This document shows, in pieces, positions 32,395 through 42,401 of a stretch of DNA of 64,000 bases (position 1 is the first letter of the stretch; each line of letters opens with the position of its first letter). A program made the position numbers and the translations under genes. The notes under the pieces are model-generated. The model was not told the DNA's origin and did not search any database. It saw nothing but the letters and a program-made list of their open reading frames with translations. This DNA is from Methyloradius palustris. Its GTDB lineage: Bacteria > Pseudomonadota > Gammaproteobacteria > Burkholderiales > Methylophilaceae. Location of the stretch: NCBI RefSeq assembly GCF_019703875.1, contig NZ_AP024110.1, forward strand, positions 682,001 to 746,000. Direction: 5' to 3'.

Positions 32395-33189
32395 ATGTTG
32401 CTCCTCCCTCAAATCGCCATGAGTGAAACGCTGTTCGGCGGATTACTTGCTGCAGCGTTTATATTCTTTACAACGCGCGCACTTGGATTATCTAATTTCT
32501 GGGCGGGCATCTTAAGTGGCTTGTTGCCGTTCTTGGCCTATCTATATTACGCAGACCAGCACTGGGCTGGTGGTGATGTCATGGCGATTCACTTTGCCTT
32601 GTATCTGGCAAATGCAGGGCTGCTGATTGTCTTTGGCGGAATGCAGCGCAAGCAGCAAACCATGCATTGGGGGCCCAGACTGATTATTGGTTTCTTTATT
32701 ACACTGGTCCTGCTCAATATCACGTTCCTGTCAATTTCTACCCGTGGCCTACCGAACTGGTTTACTACCATGTTTTTGCCCAATCCTGATAACGAGCAAG
32801 TCCACACAGCCTTTCCTGGTGTGATTCCACATGACCGCAATCAGCTTTATGCGCCGCACCTTGACCAAATGGAGCAACAGAAGCAGCTTGGCTGGCAAGT
32901 CAGCTTGACTGGAATCGACAAGCTTAAAAGCAAAGTTCCGCATACCGTATTTGTGCATGTATTGGATGCCAAGAAGCAACCTGTGCAAAATGCAGAAGTT
33001 ACTTTGGCGTTCTGGCGCATGGCCAACAGCTTTGATGACCAGAAGCTGGTACTGAAAGAGGCTGAGCCTGGTGTATATCAAGTCAACCTGGAATTGGTTG
33101 CGGAGGGCCGTTGGATCACCGAGCTTTATATCCATAAGGGTGAAGATGACTTCGTCAAACGGCAGTCACTGTATGTAGATGATCATTAG
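32395..33189 (+). CDS. FixH-family protein with a four-helix N-terminal membrane domain
   Basis: A 264-residue protein with two parts. Residues about 10-125 contain four hydrophobic helices (AAAFIFFTTRALGL, LSGLLPFLAYLYYA, FALYLANAGLLIVFG, LIIGFFITLVLLNITFLS). The remainder looks like the FixH/CcoH periplasmic domain (VSLTGIDKLKSKVPHTVFVH, AEVTLAFWRMANSFDDQ, GRWITELYIHKGEDDFVKRQ). CcoH usually has one helix; here it is longer. It sits between ccoG and ccoI, the expected fixGHI order. The alternative start is the ATG at 32419. Confidence 0.82.
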   Translation: MLLLPQIAMSETLFGGLLAAAFIFFTTRALGLSNFWAGILSGLLPFLAYLYYADQHWAGGDVMAIHFALYLANAGLLIVFGGMQRKQQTMHWGPRLIIGFFITLVLLNITFLSISTRGLPNWFTTMFLPNPDNEQVHTAFPGVIPHDRNQLYAPHLDQMEQQKQLGWQVSLTGIDKLKSKVPHTVFVHVLDAKKQPVQNAEVTLAFWRMANSFDDQKLVLKEAEPGVYQVNLELVAEGRWITELYIHKGEDDFVKRQSLYVDDH

Positions 33190-33215
33190 GCTGAAACCCA
33201 AAGGTCAGCAAAAGC

Positions 33216-35678
33216 ATGGTCATCGAAGCTACAAGTAACACCCAATGTTATCACTGCGGTTTGCCCATTCCTGCAGGTGTAAGTTTCAAGGTAAGTATCT
33301 TCAACCAGCAGCGCGCAATGTGCTGCCATGGCTGTGAGGCAGTTGCAGAGTCTATCGTCGCCAATGGTTTGCAGGATTACTACAACTACCGCACCGAACT
33401 TCCGAAAACAGCCGAAGAACTCGTGCCTGACGAGCTACGCCAACTGGCTTTGTACGACCATCCAGAAGTGCAAAAAAGTTTTGTGCTTAACAGCGCTGAA
33501 CAAAACCGAGATATCAAAGAAGCCGCCCTGATACTTGAGGGTATTACCTGCGCGGCCTGCATTTGGCTCAACGAACGGCATTTGAAACAACTCAAAGGGG
33601 TGCGCGAGGTTACTTTCAACTACGCCTCGCAACGTGCCCGTATTACGTGGGATGAGCGTGAGATCAAGCTGAGCCAGATTCTGGCCGAGATTCGTAAACT
33701 GGGCTATCACGCACATCCATTCAGTGCGCAGCAGCAAGATGCATTGCGGCAAAAGCAGCGCAAAGCGGATTTCAGGCGTTTAGCTGTCGCTGGGCTAACG
33801 GCAGGTCAGGTCATGATGATTGCGGTTGCATTGTATGCAGGTAAGGCGCAAGGCTTGGAACCCGCTACTGCCGCCATATTGCGTTGGTTTAGTTTGGTAC
33901 TAAGCATCCCTGCTATGACCTATGCGGCTTGGCCTTTCTACAAATCAGCATGGCAAGGACTGACTAGTGGCCGTCTTGGTATGGATGTGCCGATTACATT
34001 AGGCTTGTTTACAGGGTTTCTGGGCAGTATCTGGGCAACACTGCAAGGTCATGGTTCCGTCTATTTTGATACGCTGACCATGCTGATTTTCTTTCTACTC
34101 GCCACGCGTTATCTTGAGCGTAACGCTCGTGAAAAATCGATAGAAGCTGCCGAAAACCTGCTGCGTTTAGCCCCGGCAATGGCAACTCGTATAGAAGGTG
34201 ACTTGCAGAATATCGTGCCCGTTGTTGACCTTAAAATCGGTGATTTGATACTTGCCAGACCGGGTGAAACCATTGCAGCAGATGGCATCGTTGCAGAAGG
34301 TGAAAGCAGTGCGGATGAATCACTGCTCACAGGCGAAAGCCGTCCATTGGCTAAATTCCCAGGCAGTATTGTTTATACAGGAAGTATCAATTACCAGAAT
34401 CCACTCGTGATAAAAGTCACGGGTATCGGTGAAAACACGATGCTGGCTGGCATATCCCGCCTATTAGACCGCGCCCAATCGCAAAAGCCATTAATGGCAC
34501 AAACCGCCGAAAAAGTAGCCGCCTATTTTACTTATGCTTTGTTGGTGGTCGTAGCCATAGTCGCCCTTGTTTGGTGGCACTTAGACCCAAGCCGAATTGT
34601 TGAGATCGTCCTTACTGTGCTGGTGGTGAGTTGCCCCTGCGCATTGTCGCTTGCCGCACCCGCCGCTTTTGCAGCGGCAGGCTCGCACTTGATTAAACAT
34701 GGCGTTTTGCTGACTCGCGGTCATGCGCTTGAAACCCTAGCTAAAGTCACCCATTTTGTTTTTGATAAAACAGGCACGCTGACGATAGGGCGGCCAGTGT
34801 TGGTACAGACCATTACTTTTGGCGATGCTAGCCAAGAACATTGCCTGGAAATCGCGGCGAGTCTTGAGCAGGCATCAGAGCACCCAATTGCTCATAGCTT
34901 TCTAGACCATTTCTCACAAGCCGAGAAAAATCAGCGACTTGTGACTGTGACTGATAGATCCAACATCGCAGGGCAAGGCCTGCTTGGTACCATAGATGGC
35001 AAACGCTATGCCATCGGCAATGTAAGATTGCATTCGCAACTTACAGCAGTGCATCAGCTTGATGTGATGACGTATCCACCAGGGGCAACGGTCATCTGGC
35101 TTAGCGATCAAGAACAAGTATTGGCGGCTTTTGTCATCGCAGATACGCTCAGGCCACAAGCCGCTGATCTGGTTAAAGGCTTAAAGGATAAGGCCTTAAA
35201 CGTCACCATGCTGAGTGGCGATGCCACTGAAGCTGTTGCCCACCATGCTGCTACGCTCAAGATAAACCAATGGCAGGCTGGCATGTCGCCTGAACAAAAA
35301 CTGCTCGCGCTGCAAACCTTGCAAGCTAATGGTGAGATCGTTGCGATGGTAGGCGATGGCATTAACGATGCCCCTGTGCTGGCTGGTGCGCAAGTCTCTA
35401 TTGCGATGGGCAGTGGCACCCAGATGGCACAGGCTGCGGCCGATGTGGTGTTGCTCACAGAGAACTTACACGAGATCGAGCATGCCGTGGTCACCAGCCG
35501 TTTTGCCATGCGCATTATTCGGCAGAACTTTATCTGGGCAATCACCTATAACTTGGTGGCACTACCATTTGCCGCGGCAGGCTACTTATCGCCATGGATG
35601 GCGGCGATTGGCATGTCGGTAAGTTCTTTGATTGTGGTGCTGAATGCCTTGCGGCTGGTGAATGTTGAAACGGCTTAA
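33216..35678 (+). CDS. ccoI: Copper-transporting P-type ATPase for cbb3 assembly (CcoI/FixI)
   Basis: An 820-residue P1B-ATPase. N-terminal Cys motifs CYHC (11-14) and CCHGC (36-40) belong to the FixI-type zinc-ribbon-like extension; an HMA domain follows with CAAC (112-115). Eight helices, the transport motif SCPCALS (near 472), phosphorylation site DKTGT (near 516) and hinge GDGINDAP (near 712) are complete. It exports Cu(I) for the oxidase CuB site. No ccoS gene follows: only 13 nt separate it from the convergent peptidase gene. Confidence 0.95.
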   Translation: MVIEATSNTQCYHCGLPIPAGVSFKVSIFNQQRAMCCHGCEAVAESIVANGLQDYYNYRTELPKTAEELVPDELRQLALYDHPEVQKSFVLNSAEQNRDIKEAALILEGITCAACIWLNERHLKQLKGVREVTFNYASQRARITWDEREIKLSQILAEIRKLGYHAHPFSAQQQDALRQKQRKADFRRLAVAGLTAGQVMMIAVALYAGKAQGLEPATAAILRWFSLVLSIPAMTYAAWPFYKSAWQGLTSGRLGMDVPITLGLFTGFLGSIWATLQGHGSVYFDTLTMLIFFLLATRYLERNAREKSIEAAENLLRLAPAMATRIEGDLQNIVPVVDLKIGDLILARPGETIAADGIVAEGESSADESLLTGESRPLAKFPGSIVYTGSINYQNPLVIKVTGIGENTMLAGISRLLDRAQSQKPLMAQTAEKVAAYFTYALLVVVAIVALVWWHLDPSRIVEIVLTVLVVSCPCALSLAAPAAFAAAGSHLIKHGVLLTRGHALETLAKVTHFVFDKTGTLTIGRPVLVQTITFGDASQEHCLEIAASLEQASEHPIAHSFLDHFSQAEKNQRLVTVTDRSNIAGQGLLGTIDGKRYAIGNVRLHSQLTAVHQLDVMTYPPGATVIWLSDQEQVLAAFVIADTLRPQAADLVKGLKDKALNVTMLSGDATEAVAHHAATLKINQWQAGMSPEQKLLALQTLQANGEIVAMVGDGINDAPVLAGAQVSIAMGSGTQMAQAAADVVLLTENLHEIEHAVVTSRFAMRIIRQNFIWAITYNLVALPFAAAGYLSPWMAAIGMSVSSLIVVLNALRLVNVETA

Positions 35679-35691
35679 GGCTTTATGTTGC

Positions 35692-36408
35692 TTACGCCAT
35701 TGCATGTAGCTGGTTGGAAACAAGCTTAAGATCAGCCGTTATTTTTTTATAATCAGGGCAGAGTTTTTCCACAATCGCCCAAAATCTTGGGCTGTGGTTC
35801 ATTTCTTTCAGATGCGCCAGTTCGTGCGCAACTACATAATGAATGATCAATGGATGTGCCTGTATCAGGCGCCAATTCAGGCGTATCTCACCACGTGAAT
35901 TGCAGCTACCCCAACGGCTACGGGCGCTGGAGAGCATGACGGGTGGCATTTCTACTCCCAGTTTCTGGGCTAACAGAGCAGTGCGCCGCGTAAAGTCAGC
36001 CAAGGCTTGCTGCTTATACCATTGCACCACTTTCCGCCTGATGACATCACTATCATCGGGAGTACGTAAGCGCACATCCAATGTTGCACCATCAAACTCA
36101 ATGGCCCGATTTTTAGCATCGGCGGCAAGATATAGCGATATCGGGTTGCCAAGCAATAATAATTTTTGGCCGTTTTCCCAAGCAATCTCTGGCAGGGTTT
36201 TAGCTTCTTGCTCAGCAAGTTTTTGCTGTATCCACGGCGTTTTGGATTGCAGCAAAGCATTTAGCTCGTGCAGGGTGATGCGTGGTGGTGCTGAGACAAT
36301 CAGGCCGTCACTGCTGATTCGCAGGCCTATGCTACGGCGTCTGCTAGTGCGCTTTAAGGTGTAGGCAATCGTGCTGCCATCTTCTAGCAAAATGGCATTG
36401 GTGGTCAT
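35692..36408 (-). CDS. YgjP-type metallopeptidase-like protein (M48/SprT-like)
   Basis: A 238-residue soluble protein. RSRWGSCNSRGEIRLNWRL and VAHELAHLKEMNHSPRFW (around 190) are the YgjP/DUF45 signature; HELAH gives two zinc His ligands and the third is in NHSPRFW. N-terminal TSRRRSIGLRISSDGLIVSA is typical. The substrate is unknown. Its start overlaps the plsC stop by 4 nt, so the two are translationally coupled. Confidence 0.88.
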   Translation of the reverse strand: MTTNAILLEDGSTIAYTLKRTSRRRSIGLRISSDGLIVSAPPRITLHELNALLQSKTPWIQQKLAEQEAKTLPEIAWENGQKLLLLGNPISLYLAADAKNRAIEFDGATLDVRLRTPDDSDVIRRKVVQWYKQQALADFTRRTALLAQKLGVEMPPVMLSSARSRWGSCNSRGEIRLNWRLIQAHPLIIHYVVAHELAHLKEMNHSPRFWAIVEKLCPDYKKITADLKLVSNQLHAMA

Positions 36409-37115
36409 AGTTGGGGAAGTCTCAGCATTTCTTGCTCAATCCATGACTCTACTTGCTGATTGAGTGCATCAGGTTTTAAGCCTGTTGTCGCGATTGGCTT
36501 GCCTATACTCAATGTAATCAAGCCTGGTTTTTTGACAAACGCATTCTTGCCCCAGAATTCGCCTGCATTGTGCGCAACGGGCGTTACTTGTGTTTGGGTA
36601 TGGGTAGCAAGCCAAGCGCCGCCGATATGATATTTGCCTTTTTCACCGGGGGATACACGCGTGCCTTCAGGGAATATCACCACAAAGAAGCCTTTTTTTA
36701 GGCGGTCTTTACCTTGTGACACCATCTGTTTCAATGCTTCACGCCCAGCGCTGCGCTGAATCGCAATGGGTGAAGTCATTGCTAAACCCCAGCCAAAGAA
36801 AGGCAGCCAGAGCAGCTCGCGCTTAAGCACCCAAACTTGTGGTGGAAATATCTGTTGTAGCGCCAGTGTTTCCCAAGCGGACTGATGCTTGCATAAGATG
36901 ATGCTGGGTTCTGTGGGGATATTTTCTCGACCAATGACGCGGTAGCGAATGCCGCAGGTAACTCGCAGCCACCAAAGCATAGAGAGCGCCCATCCACTAA
37001 TGATACGGTAGCGCGTGATCGGGGGAAGCGGGAAAGTCAGGATGGCAATACAGGCAAAGATGGGTGTGACTATCCACATGCCTAGCGTAAATAAAAAAGA
37101 CCGTAGCCACAGCAT
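36405..37115 (-). CDS. plsC: 1-acyl-sn-glycerol-3-phosphate acyltransferase PlsC
   Basis: About 236 residues with N-terminal hydrophobic helices. The acyltransferase motifs are CKHQSAWETL (77-82 gives H-x4-E, the variant common in betaproteobacteria in place of H-x4-D) and VVIFPEGTRVSPGE (FPEGTR about 148-153). It acylates lysophosphatidate in phospholipid synthesis. The start is placed at the Met of MLWLRSFLFTLG (37115), 10 nt after gmhB; the longer ORF to 37211 would overlap gmhB by about 85 nt with a non-conserved N terminus. Confidence 0.88.
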   Translation of the reverse strand: MLWLRSFLFTLGMWIVTPIFACIAILTFPLPPITRYRIISGWALSMLWWLRVTCGIRYRVIGRENIPTEPSIILCKHQSAWETLALQQIFPPQVWVLKRELLWLPFFGWGLAMTSPIAIQRSAGREALKQMVSQGKDRLKKGFFVVIFPEGTRVSPGEKGKYHIGGAWLATHTQTQVTPVAHNAGEFWGKNAFVKKPGLITLSIGKPIATTGLKPDALNQQVESWIEQEMLRLPQL

Positions 37116-37125
37116 ATTCAGGTGC

Positions 37126-37668
37126 TTAGTCCTCTTCCGCAATGATCCGTTGCGCAGCTTCTGCCAAGTTAGCACAGACCCAAGTGTTATCTGGCAAACC
37201 ACCAGCCGCAAGTGTAGTTTCGCCTTTGCCAGTCAGCACCAATATCGGCTGTGCACCTCGCGCTACGCTTGCTTGAAGATCACGCAGCGAATCGCCCACG
37301 CTCGGTACGCCTTTGATATCAACACCAAAACGCCGTGCGATTTCATCCACCATGCCAGATTTAGGCTTGCGGCATTCGCATTTAGCCTCAGCCGCATGCG
37401 GGCAATAGAACAACGCATCAATACGCCCGCCGACTTGCACCAATGCACGATACATCTTGTCGTGGATACTGTTGAGCGCAGCCATGTCAAACAGACCTCG
37501 ACCAATGCCCGATTGATTGGTCGCCAGTGCTATGCGGTACCCATGTTGGTTCAGCAATGCAATCGCTTCCAAGCTGCCTGGAATAGGAATCCATTCATCA
37601 GGCGTCTTGATGAACTGGCTGCTATCTTTGTTGATCACACCATCACGGTCGAGGATAACGAGTTTCAT
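37126..37668 (-). CDS. gmhB: D-glycero-beta-D-manno-heptose-1,7-bisphosphate 7-phosphatase GmhB
   Basis: A 180-residue HAD phosphatase. Catalytic DRDG (7-10), motif II TNQSG (50-54) and the zinc loop Cys89-x-His91...Cys97-x-Cys99 followed by RKPKSGM are all present, the combination diagnostic of GmhB. It makes heptose-1-phosphate for the lipopolysaccharide core. It lies 23 nt after glyS. Confidence 0.94.
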   Translation of the reverse strand: MKLVILDRDGVINKDSSQFIKTPDEWIPIPGSLEAIALLNQHGYRIALATNQSGIGRGLFDMAALNSIHDKMYRALVQVGGRIDALFYCPHAAEAKCECRKPKSGMVDEIARRFGVDIKGVPSVGDSLRDLQASVARGAQPILVLTGKGETTLAAGGLPDNTWVCANLAEAAQRIIAEED

Positions 37669-37691
37669 GGGTTTCCTAGATGTTCCAACTG

Positions 37692-39785
37692 CTAGCTTGC
37701 CAACTTGGATAGGTCGGCAACGCGGTTCATGGCTTCGTGTAACTGCTTGAGTAAAGCAAGACGATTAGCTTTGATGGCGGGGTCATCTGAGTTCACCATT
37801 ACATCGTCAAAGAAAGAATCTACAGGATCTTTTAATGTAGCTAATGATTGTAATGAGGCGGCGTAATCCCCTTCTTCAAACGCTGCATCAGCTTTTAGTT
37901 TTACGCTAACTAATGCTTGATTCAACCTAATTTCAGCGGCTTCTTTTAATAGAGAGTTACTAATATTAACCTCAATTAAAATTTCTGCTTTTTTCAGTAT
38001 ATTGCTTACGCGTTTATTTGCTGATGCTAAAGAGCTTGCCTCCGGCAGTTCAGCAAATGCTCTTACAGCGTCTAGTCGTTTCGGAATATCGCCTAGGTAT
38101 GGTGGTTTTAGTGTCAGCACGGCATCAACCTCTTGTGCGGTATAACCTTTTTCTCTGAAAGAGATAGCTAATCTGTCATAAATAAACACCCCTAATTCAC
38201 TAGGGCTTGGTAGCTCAGCAATTACTACTGCTTCGACTATTAATGAAATTATATCTAGAGGTAAGTTCTTTTCAACTAAGATGCGGATTACACCTAAAGC
38301 ATGTCGTCTTAGTGCAAACGGATCTTTATCTCCTGTTGGAGTATTCCCAATTCCAAACATTCCTATGAGAGTTTCCAATTTGTCAGCTAAGGCAACACAA
38401 ATCCCAACTTCATTTCTTGGCAATTCATCGCCTGAAAATCGTGGCTTATAGTGGTCTTCAATAGCATAAGCAATATCGTCAGATATATTCTCATATTGGG
38501 CGTAGTAGCGGCCCATAATGCCTTGCAGTTCTGGAAATTCACCTACCATATCGGTTAACAAATCAACTTTTGCTAATTGAGCGGCTTTGTCAGCTTTACC
38601 AGCTAAGAGGTCTCCACCAAGTTTCTGTCCGATAGCTTTTGCAATGGTACGTACTCGCTCAGTTCTTTCACCTTGAGTACCTAATTTGTTGTGATAAACC
38701 ACTTTATCAAGTCCAGCCACACGTGATTCCAGCGTCTTTTTCCTATCTTGGTCAAAGAAGAATTTAGCATCCGCTAAGCGTGGTCGTACCACACGTTCAT
38801 TACCGCCAATGACAGCACTTGGATCCGCTGGGCTGATATTGGAAACGATTAAGAATTTATTGGTGAGCTTGTTGTTGGTATCCAGCAACGGAAAGTATTT
38901 CTGGTTAGCCTTCATGGTCAGAATCAGACATTCCTGTGGTACTTCCAGATATACGGCTTCAAACTGTCCGAGTAATACATTCGGGCGTTCTACTAGGGCG
39001 GTTACTTCGTCCAGCAGGGCCTCATCGTCAATCGGTTTCAGGTTTTCTTTTGCGGCTGCTGCATTCAGTTGGCGCACAATTTCGTCGCGGCGCTCGTCAA
39101 AACTGGCAATCACTGCGCCTTCGGTCTTGAGTTGCTCGCTGTAGCTGTCGGCATCTTTCAGCGTTATGGTTTCTACTTTAGCTTCAAAGCGGTGGCCGTG
39201 AGTCGTATTGCCTGCCTGTAGGCCGAGTATATTGATTGCGACTACATCGCTACCATGCAGCGCTACCAAGCCATGTGCGGGGCGCACGAAATTGACGTTG
39301 CTCCAGCCATCAGCGAGTTGATAGGTCATGACTTTGGGGATAGGTAGTTTTGCTAATGTTTCATCTAGTGCTTTTTGCAGGCCTTCAGACAGTTGCGCGC
39401 CGGTTTGCACGATATCCAGAAACAATGATTCGGCCTTGCCATCGTTTTCACGTTTCAGCTTGGGGAGCGCAGATTCGTCAGTGCCCAATGCCGCAAGCCT
39501 TTTCAGAAGGGCGGGGGTGGCATTGCCAGCAGCATCAAAACCTACTGTTACTGGCATTAGCTTTTGCGAGAGCGCTTTATCAGCAGCCTGTGCAGGCACT
39601 TGCGTAATATGTGCAGCCAAGCGGCGCGGTGAGGCATAGGCGGTGACTTTAGAGTCATCCGCAGTCAGGCCTTGGGATTTAAGTGTTTCAAATAGTACGG
39701 AAGAAAAGGCTTCACCCAGTTTCCTCAATGCTTTCGGAGGTAGTTCTTCTACGAATAATTCGACTAATAGGTTCTTGGTACTCAT
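37692..39785 (-). CDS. glyS: Glycyl-tRNA synthetase beta subunit GlyS
   Basis: A 697-residue beta subunit of the alpha2beta2 bacterial GlyRS. N-terminal LLVELFVEELPPKALRKLGE is the family hallmark; mid-protein ECLILTMKANQKYFPLLD and the HD-like DMVGEFPELQGIMGRYYA are also present, with a C-terminal DALR-type anticodon-binding part (DSFFDDVMVN). The start overlaps the glyQ stop by 4 nt. Confidence 0.96.
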   Translation of the reverse strand: MSTKNLLVELFVEELPPKALRKLGEAFSSVLFETLKSQGLTADDSKVTAYASPRRLAAHITQVPAQAADKALSQKLMPVTVGFDAAGNATPALLKRLAALGTDESALPKLKRENDGKAESLFLDIVQTGAQLSEGLQKALDETLAKLPIPKVMTYQLADGWSNVNFVRPAHGLVALHGSDVVAINILGLQAGNTTHGHRFEAKVETITLKDADSYSEQLKTEGAVIASFDERRDEIVRQLNAAAAKENLKPIDDEALLDEVTALVERPNVLLGQFEAVYLEVPQECLILTMKANQKYFPLLDTNNKLTNKFLIVSNISPADPSAVIGGNERVVRPRLADAKFFFDQDRKKTLESRVAGLDKVVYHNKLGTQGERTERVRTIAKAIGQKLGGDLLAGKADKAAQLAKVDLLTDMVGEFPELQGIMGRYYAQYENISDDIAYAIEDHYKPRFSGDELPRNEVGICVALADKLETLIGMFGIGNTPTGDKDPFALRRHALGVIRILVEKNLPLDIISLIVEAVVIAELPSPSELGVFIYDRLAISFREKGYTAQEVDAVLTLKPPYLGDIPKRLDAVRAFAELPEASSLASANKRVSNILKKAEILIEVNISNSLLKEAAEIRLNQALVSVKLKADAAFEEGDYAASLQSLATLKDPVDSFFDDVMVNSDDPAIKANRLALLKQLHEAMNRVADLSKLAS

Positions 39786-40714
39786 ACTGCGGCCTTCTTT
39801 TCAATCTGTGCCAATACTTCATCTGCCCAGGCTTTAGGTGCCATGGGGAAGCCAAGTCGGGCGCGGCTGTCCAAATAGCTGGCAGCTACTGACCTTGCCA
39901 TGTTGCGGATGCGGCCTATGTAAGCGGCTCGCTCGGTAACCGAAATTGCGCCGCGAGCATCCAGCAGGTTGAAGGTGTGGGCTGCTTTCAATACTTGTTC
40001 ATAAGCGGGTAGTGCCAATTTCTGTTCCATCAGGTACAGGGCTTCTTTCTCATGGCTGCCAAAAGCGCCGAGCAGGAATTCAACATCGCTATGCTCGAAA
40101 TTATAGGCCGATTGTTCTTTTTCATTTTGCAGGAAGACATCGCCGTATTTCACCACGCTATTTTTATGCGATGAGTAGGTGAGGTCATAGACGTTATCCA
40201 CACCTTGCAGATACATGGCCAGACGTTCCAGACCATAGGTGATTTCGCCTGTGATTGGCTTGCAATCAATGCCGCCAACTTGCTGGAAGTAGGTAAATTG
40301 GGTGACTTCCATACCGTTTAGCCAGACTTCCCAGCCCAGACCCCAAGCGCCTAGTGTTGGGTTTTCCCAGTCGTCTTCCACAAAGCGGATATCGTTCTGC
40401 TTAAGGTCAAAGCCCAAGGCTTCCAGAGAACCCAGATATAGCTCGAGAATATTGGCTGGCGCTGGTTTCAATACAACCTGAAATTGATAGTAATGCTGCA
40501 AGCGATTGGGGTTTTCACCATAGCGACCATCCTTTGGACGGCGGCTAGGTTGCACGTAGGCAGCTTTCCAGGGTTCTGGGCCGATGGCGCGCAGGAATGT
40601 GGCTGTATGTGAAGTGCCGGCACCGACTTCCATGTCGTATGGTTGAAGCAGCGTGCAGCCTTGTTTATCCCAATATTGTTGCAGGGTGAGAATGATTTGT
40701 TGAAATGTCAGCAT
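39782..40714 (-). CDS. glyQ: Glycyl-tRNA synthetase alpha subunit GlyQ
   Basis: A 310-residue catalytic alpha subunit of class II GlyRS. LTFQQIILTLQQYWDKQGCT at the N terminus, YDMEVGAGTSHTATFLRAIG, AYVQPSRRPKDGRYGENPNR and GWEVWLNGMEVTQFTYFQQV are near-invariant family segments. Upstream of glyS with a 4-nt overlap; lnt lies 91 nt upstream on the same strand. Confidence 0.97.
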   Translation of the reverse strand: MLTFQQIILTLQQYWDKQGCTLLQPYDMEVGAGTSHTATFLRAIGPEPWKAAYVQPSRRPKDGRYGENPNRLQHYYQFQVVLKPAPANILELYLGSLEALGFDLKQNDIRFVEDDWENPTLGAWGLGWEVWLNGMEVTQFTYFQQVGGIDCKPITGEITYGLERLAMYLQGVDNVYDLTYSSHKNSVVKYGDVFLQNEKEQSAYNFEHSDVEFLLGAFGSHEKEALYLMEQKLALPAYEQVLKAAHTFNLLDARGAISVTERAAYIGRIRNMARSVAASYLDSRARLGFPMAPKAWADEVLAQIEKKAAV

Positions 40715-40805
40715 GCTACCTCGGTAAACCTACTATTCAGCTTATCTGCTTGCCTTGATTTTTGTATTGCAAGCGATTGCGTTGGAATGTACAAAGGGCT
40801 TGATT

Positions 40806-42305
40806 TTACTTCTTTTTACGACCCCACAAAAGGGCAACCGACAGGAATAAAACGATTAAAGTCGGCCAGTTGCCGAATCGCACATAAGGCGTGGTGCCGA
40901 TATAGCCTTGGGCTTGGCCTTGCAGTGTGCCGGTGGTGAAATGGGGTAGGGTTGCAACAATGCTGCCATCGCGGTTAATAATAGCTGTTGCACCTGTATT
41001 CGTGGCCCGCAACATCATGCGGCCAGTCTCCATTGCGCGCATTTGTGACATCTGCAAATGCTGGTAAGAGGCCAGCGATTGGCCATACCAGGCGTCATTG
41101 CTGGCATTCACTAGTAATGTGGCTGCTGGTAGCTGATGGATGATTTCTTCGCCAAATACATCTTCGTAGCAAATATCCACGGCGATTTTTTGCCCAGCGA
41201 TATTCATTGGCTGCGGGTGACTGTCTCCGCGCGATAAATCGGTGAGCGGAATATTCAGCCAGTCACGGTATATCCAGCCAAAAACCTGTTTTAAGGGAAT
41301 GAACTCGCCAAAAGGCACTAGGTGAAACTTGCGGTAACTTTGCGTTTGCTCTGAACCATAACTCAGCATGCTGTTGTAATACTGCTCGTTTTCATACTCA
41401 ACAGCACCGATGAGCATGTCACCCTGATTATTCTGAGCATGGGTCTTTAGTAACTCAAGATAGTTGGGCGGTACTTCGTTGATGAGCATGGGGAGAGCAG
41501 TTTCAGGCATCACGATCAGTTTTGCACTAGATTGTGTGGCTAGTGAATAATACTGGTCTAGCGTACGCTGAACTTGAGCAGCATCCCATTTGATGTCTTG
41601 CGCGATGTTGCCTTGCAGCAGGGCCACGCTGATGGGCTCGCCGCTGGGTTGAGTCCACGGCACTAATTTGAGCAAACCACCGCTCACCCATAATACGAGC
41701 AATGCCAGCGCGGCTTTTTTGCGGGTGTTTTTATTAAGTAGTATTAATAAGAGGCTGGCAGATAGAGCCGTAACCAGCGATAAGCCGTAAGCACCAACGA
41801 TAGGCGCAAAGCCAGCCAAGGGGCTGTGGGGCACTTGTGAGTAGCCTACATTAAGCCAAGGGAAACCAGTAAATATCCAGCTACGAACCCATTCAGCCAA
41901 TATCCAGAATATAGGGGCGGCGATCAGCACATGCTTCGTTTTCTTACTGAGCCAACCACCTATTGTGGGAAATAAGGCGAGAAAAGCACAAAAAGTGAAG
42001 GTGGCAAAACCAGCCATCCAGAATGGCATGCCACCAAAGTCATGCAGGCTTACGTAAATCCAGGAGACACCCGTGCAAAAGAATCCGAGGCTAAAGCTAT
42101 AGGTGACTAAGGCCGCTTGTTTGGGTGAGCTGGTTTTGTTAATTAAGTAAAAAAGGCCAGCGAGCGCCAATGGCGTAATAGGAAAAAGGTAAAACGGCGC
42201 GTAGCCAGCAATTGAGATACAACCTAGTAACAGCGCGATAAAGCAGCTCAGGGACAGCGCGCTATTGTTTGATTTTAAAAAAGGTAGTTGCAAAAATATC
42301 TCCAT
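40806..42305 (-). CDS. lnt: Apolipoprotein N-acyltransferase Lnt
   Basis: A 499-residue inner-membrane enzyme adding the third acyl chain to lipoproteins. About seven N-terminal helices precede a carbon-nitrogen hydrolase domain whose catalytic triad is visible: Glu in VMPETALPML, Lys in RKFHLVPFGEFIPL, Cys in DICYEDVFGEEI. WVRSWIFTGFPWLNVGYSQ is a conserved Lnt segment. The first about 12 residues are poorly conserved, so the start is approximate. In many relatives corC lies immediately upstream; here mscL and a small periplasmic gene separate them. Confidence 0.95.
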   Translation of the reverse strand: MEIFLQLPFLKSNNSALSLSCFIALLLGCISIAGYAPFYLFPITPLALAGLFYLINKTSSPKQAALVTYSFSLGFFCTGVSWIYVSLHDFGGMPFWMAGFATFTFCAFLALFPTIGGWLSKKTKHVLIAAPIFWILAEWVRSWIFTGFPWLNVGYSQVPHSPLAGFAPIVGAYGLSLVTALSASLLLILLNKNTRKKAALALLVLWVSGGLLKLVPWTQPSGEPISVALLQGNIAQDIKWDAAQVQRTLDQYYSLATQSSAKLIVMPETALPMLINEVPPNYLELLKTHAQNNQGDMLIGAVEYENEQYYNSMLSYGSEQTQSYRKFHLVPFGEFIPLKQVFGWIYRDWLNIPLTDLSRGDSHPQPMNIAGQKIAVDICYEDVFGEEIIHQLPAATLLVNASNDAWYGQSLASYQHLQMSQMRAMETGRMMLRATNTGATAIINRDGSIVATLPHFTTGTLQGQAQGYIGTTPYVRFGNWPTLIVLFLSVALLWGRKKK

Positions 42306-42401
42306 AGCCAGTATAAATAGGCCAACAGTCTTTGCGCATTATAGCGATTGCGATAAGCTTGCTGTGTTTCAGATTGATGTTCGATTAATTTTGGAGGAGT
42401 T

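Noticed and set aside
37116..37211. N-terminal extension of PlsC into gmhB
   Set aside because: It would overlap gmhB by about 85 nt and adds a non-hydrophobic lead not seen in the family; the Met at 37115 starts the expected hydrophobic N terminus.
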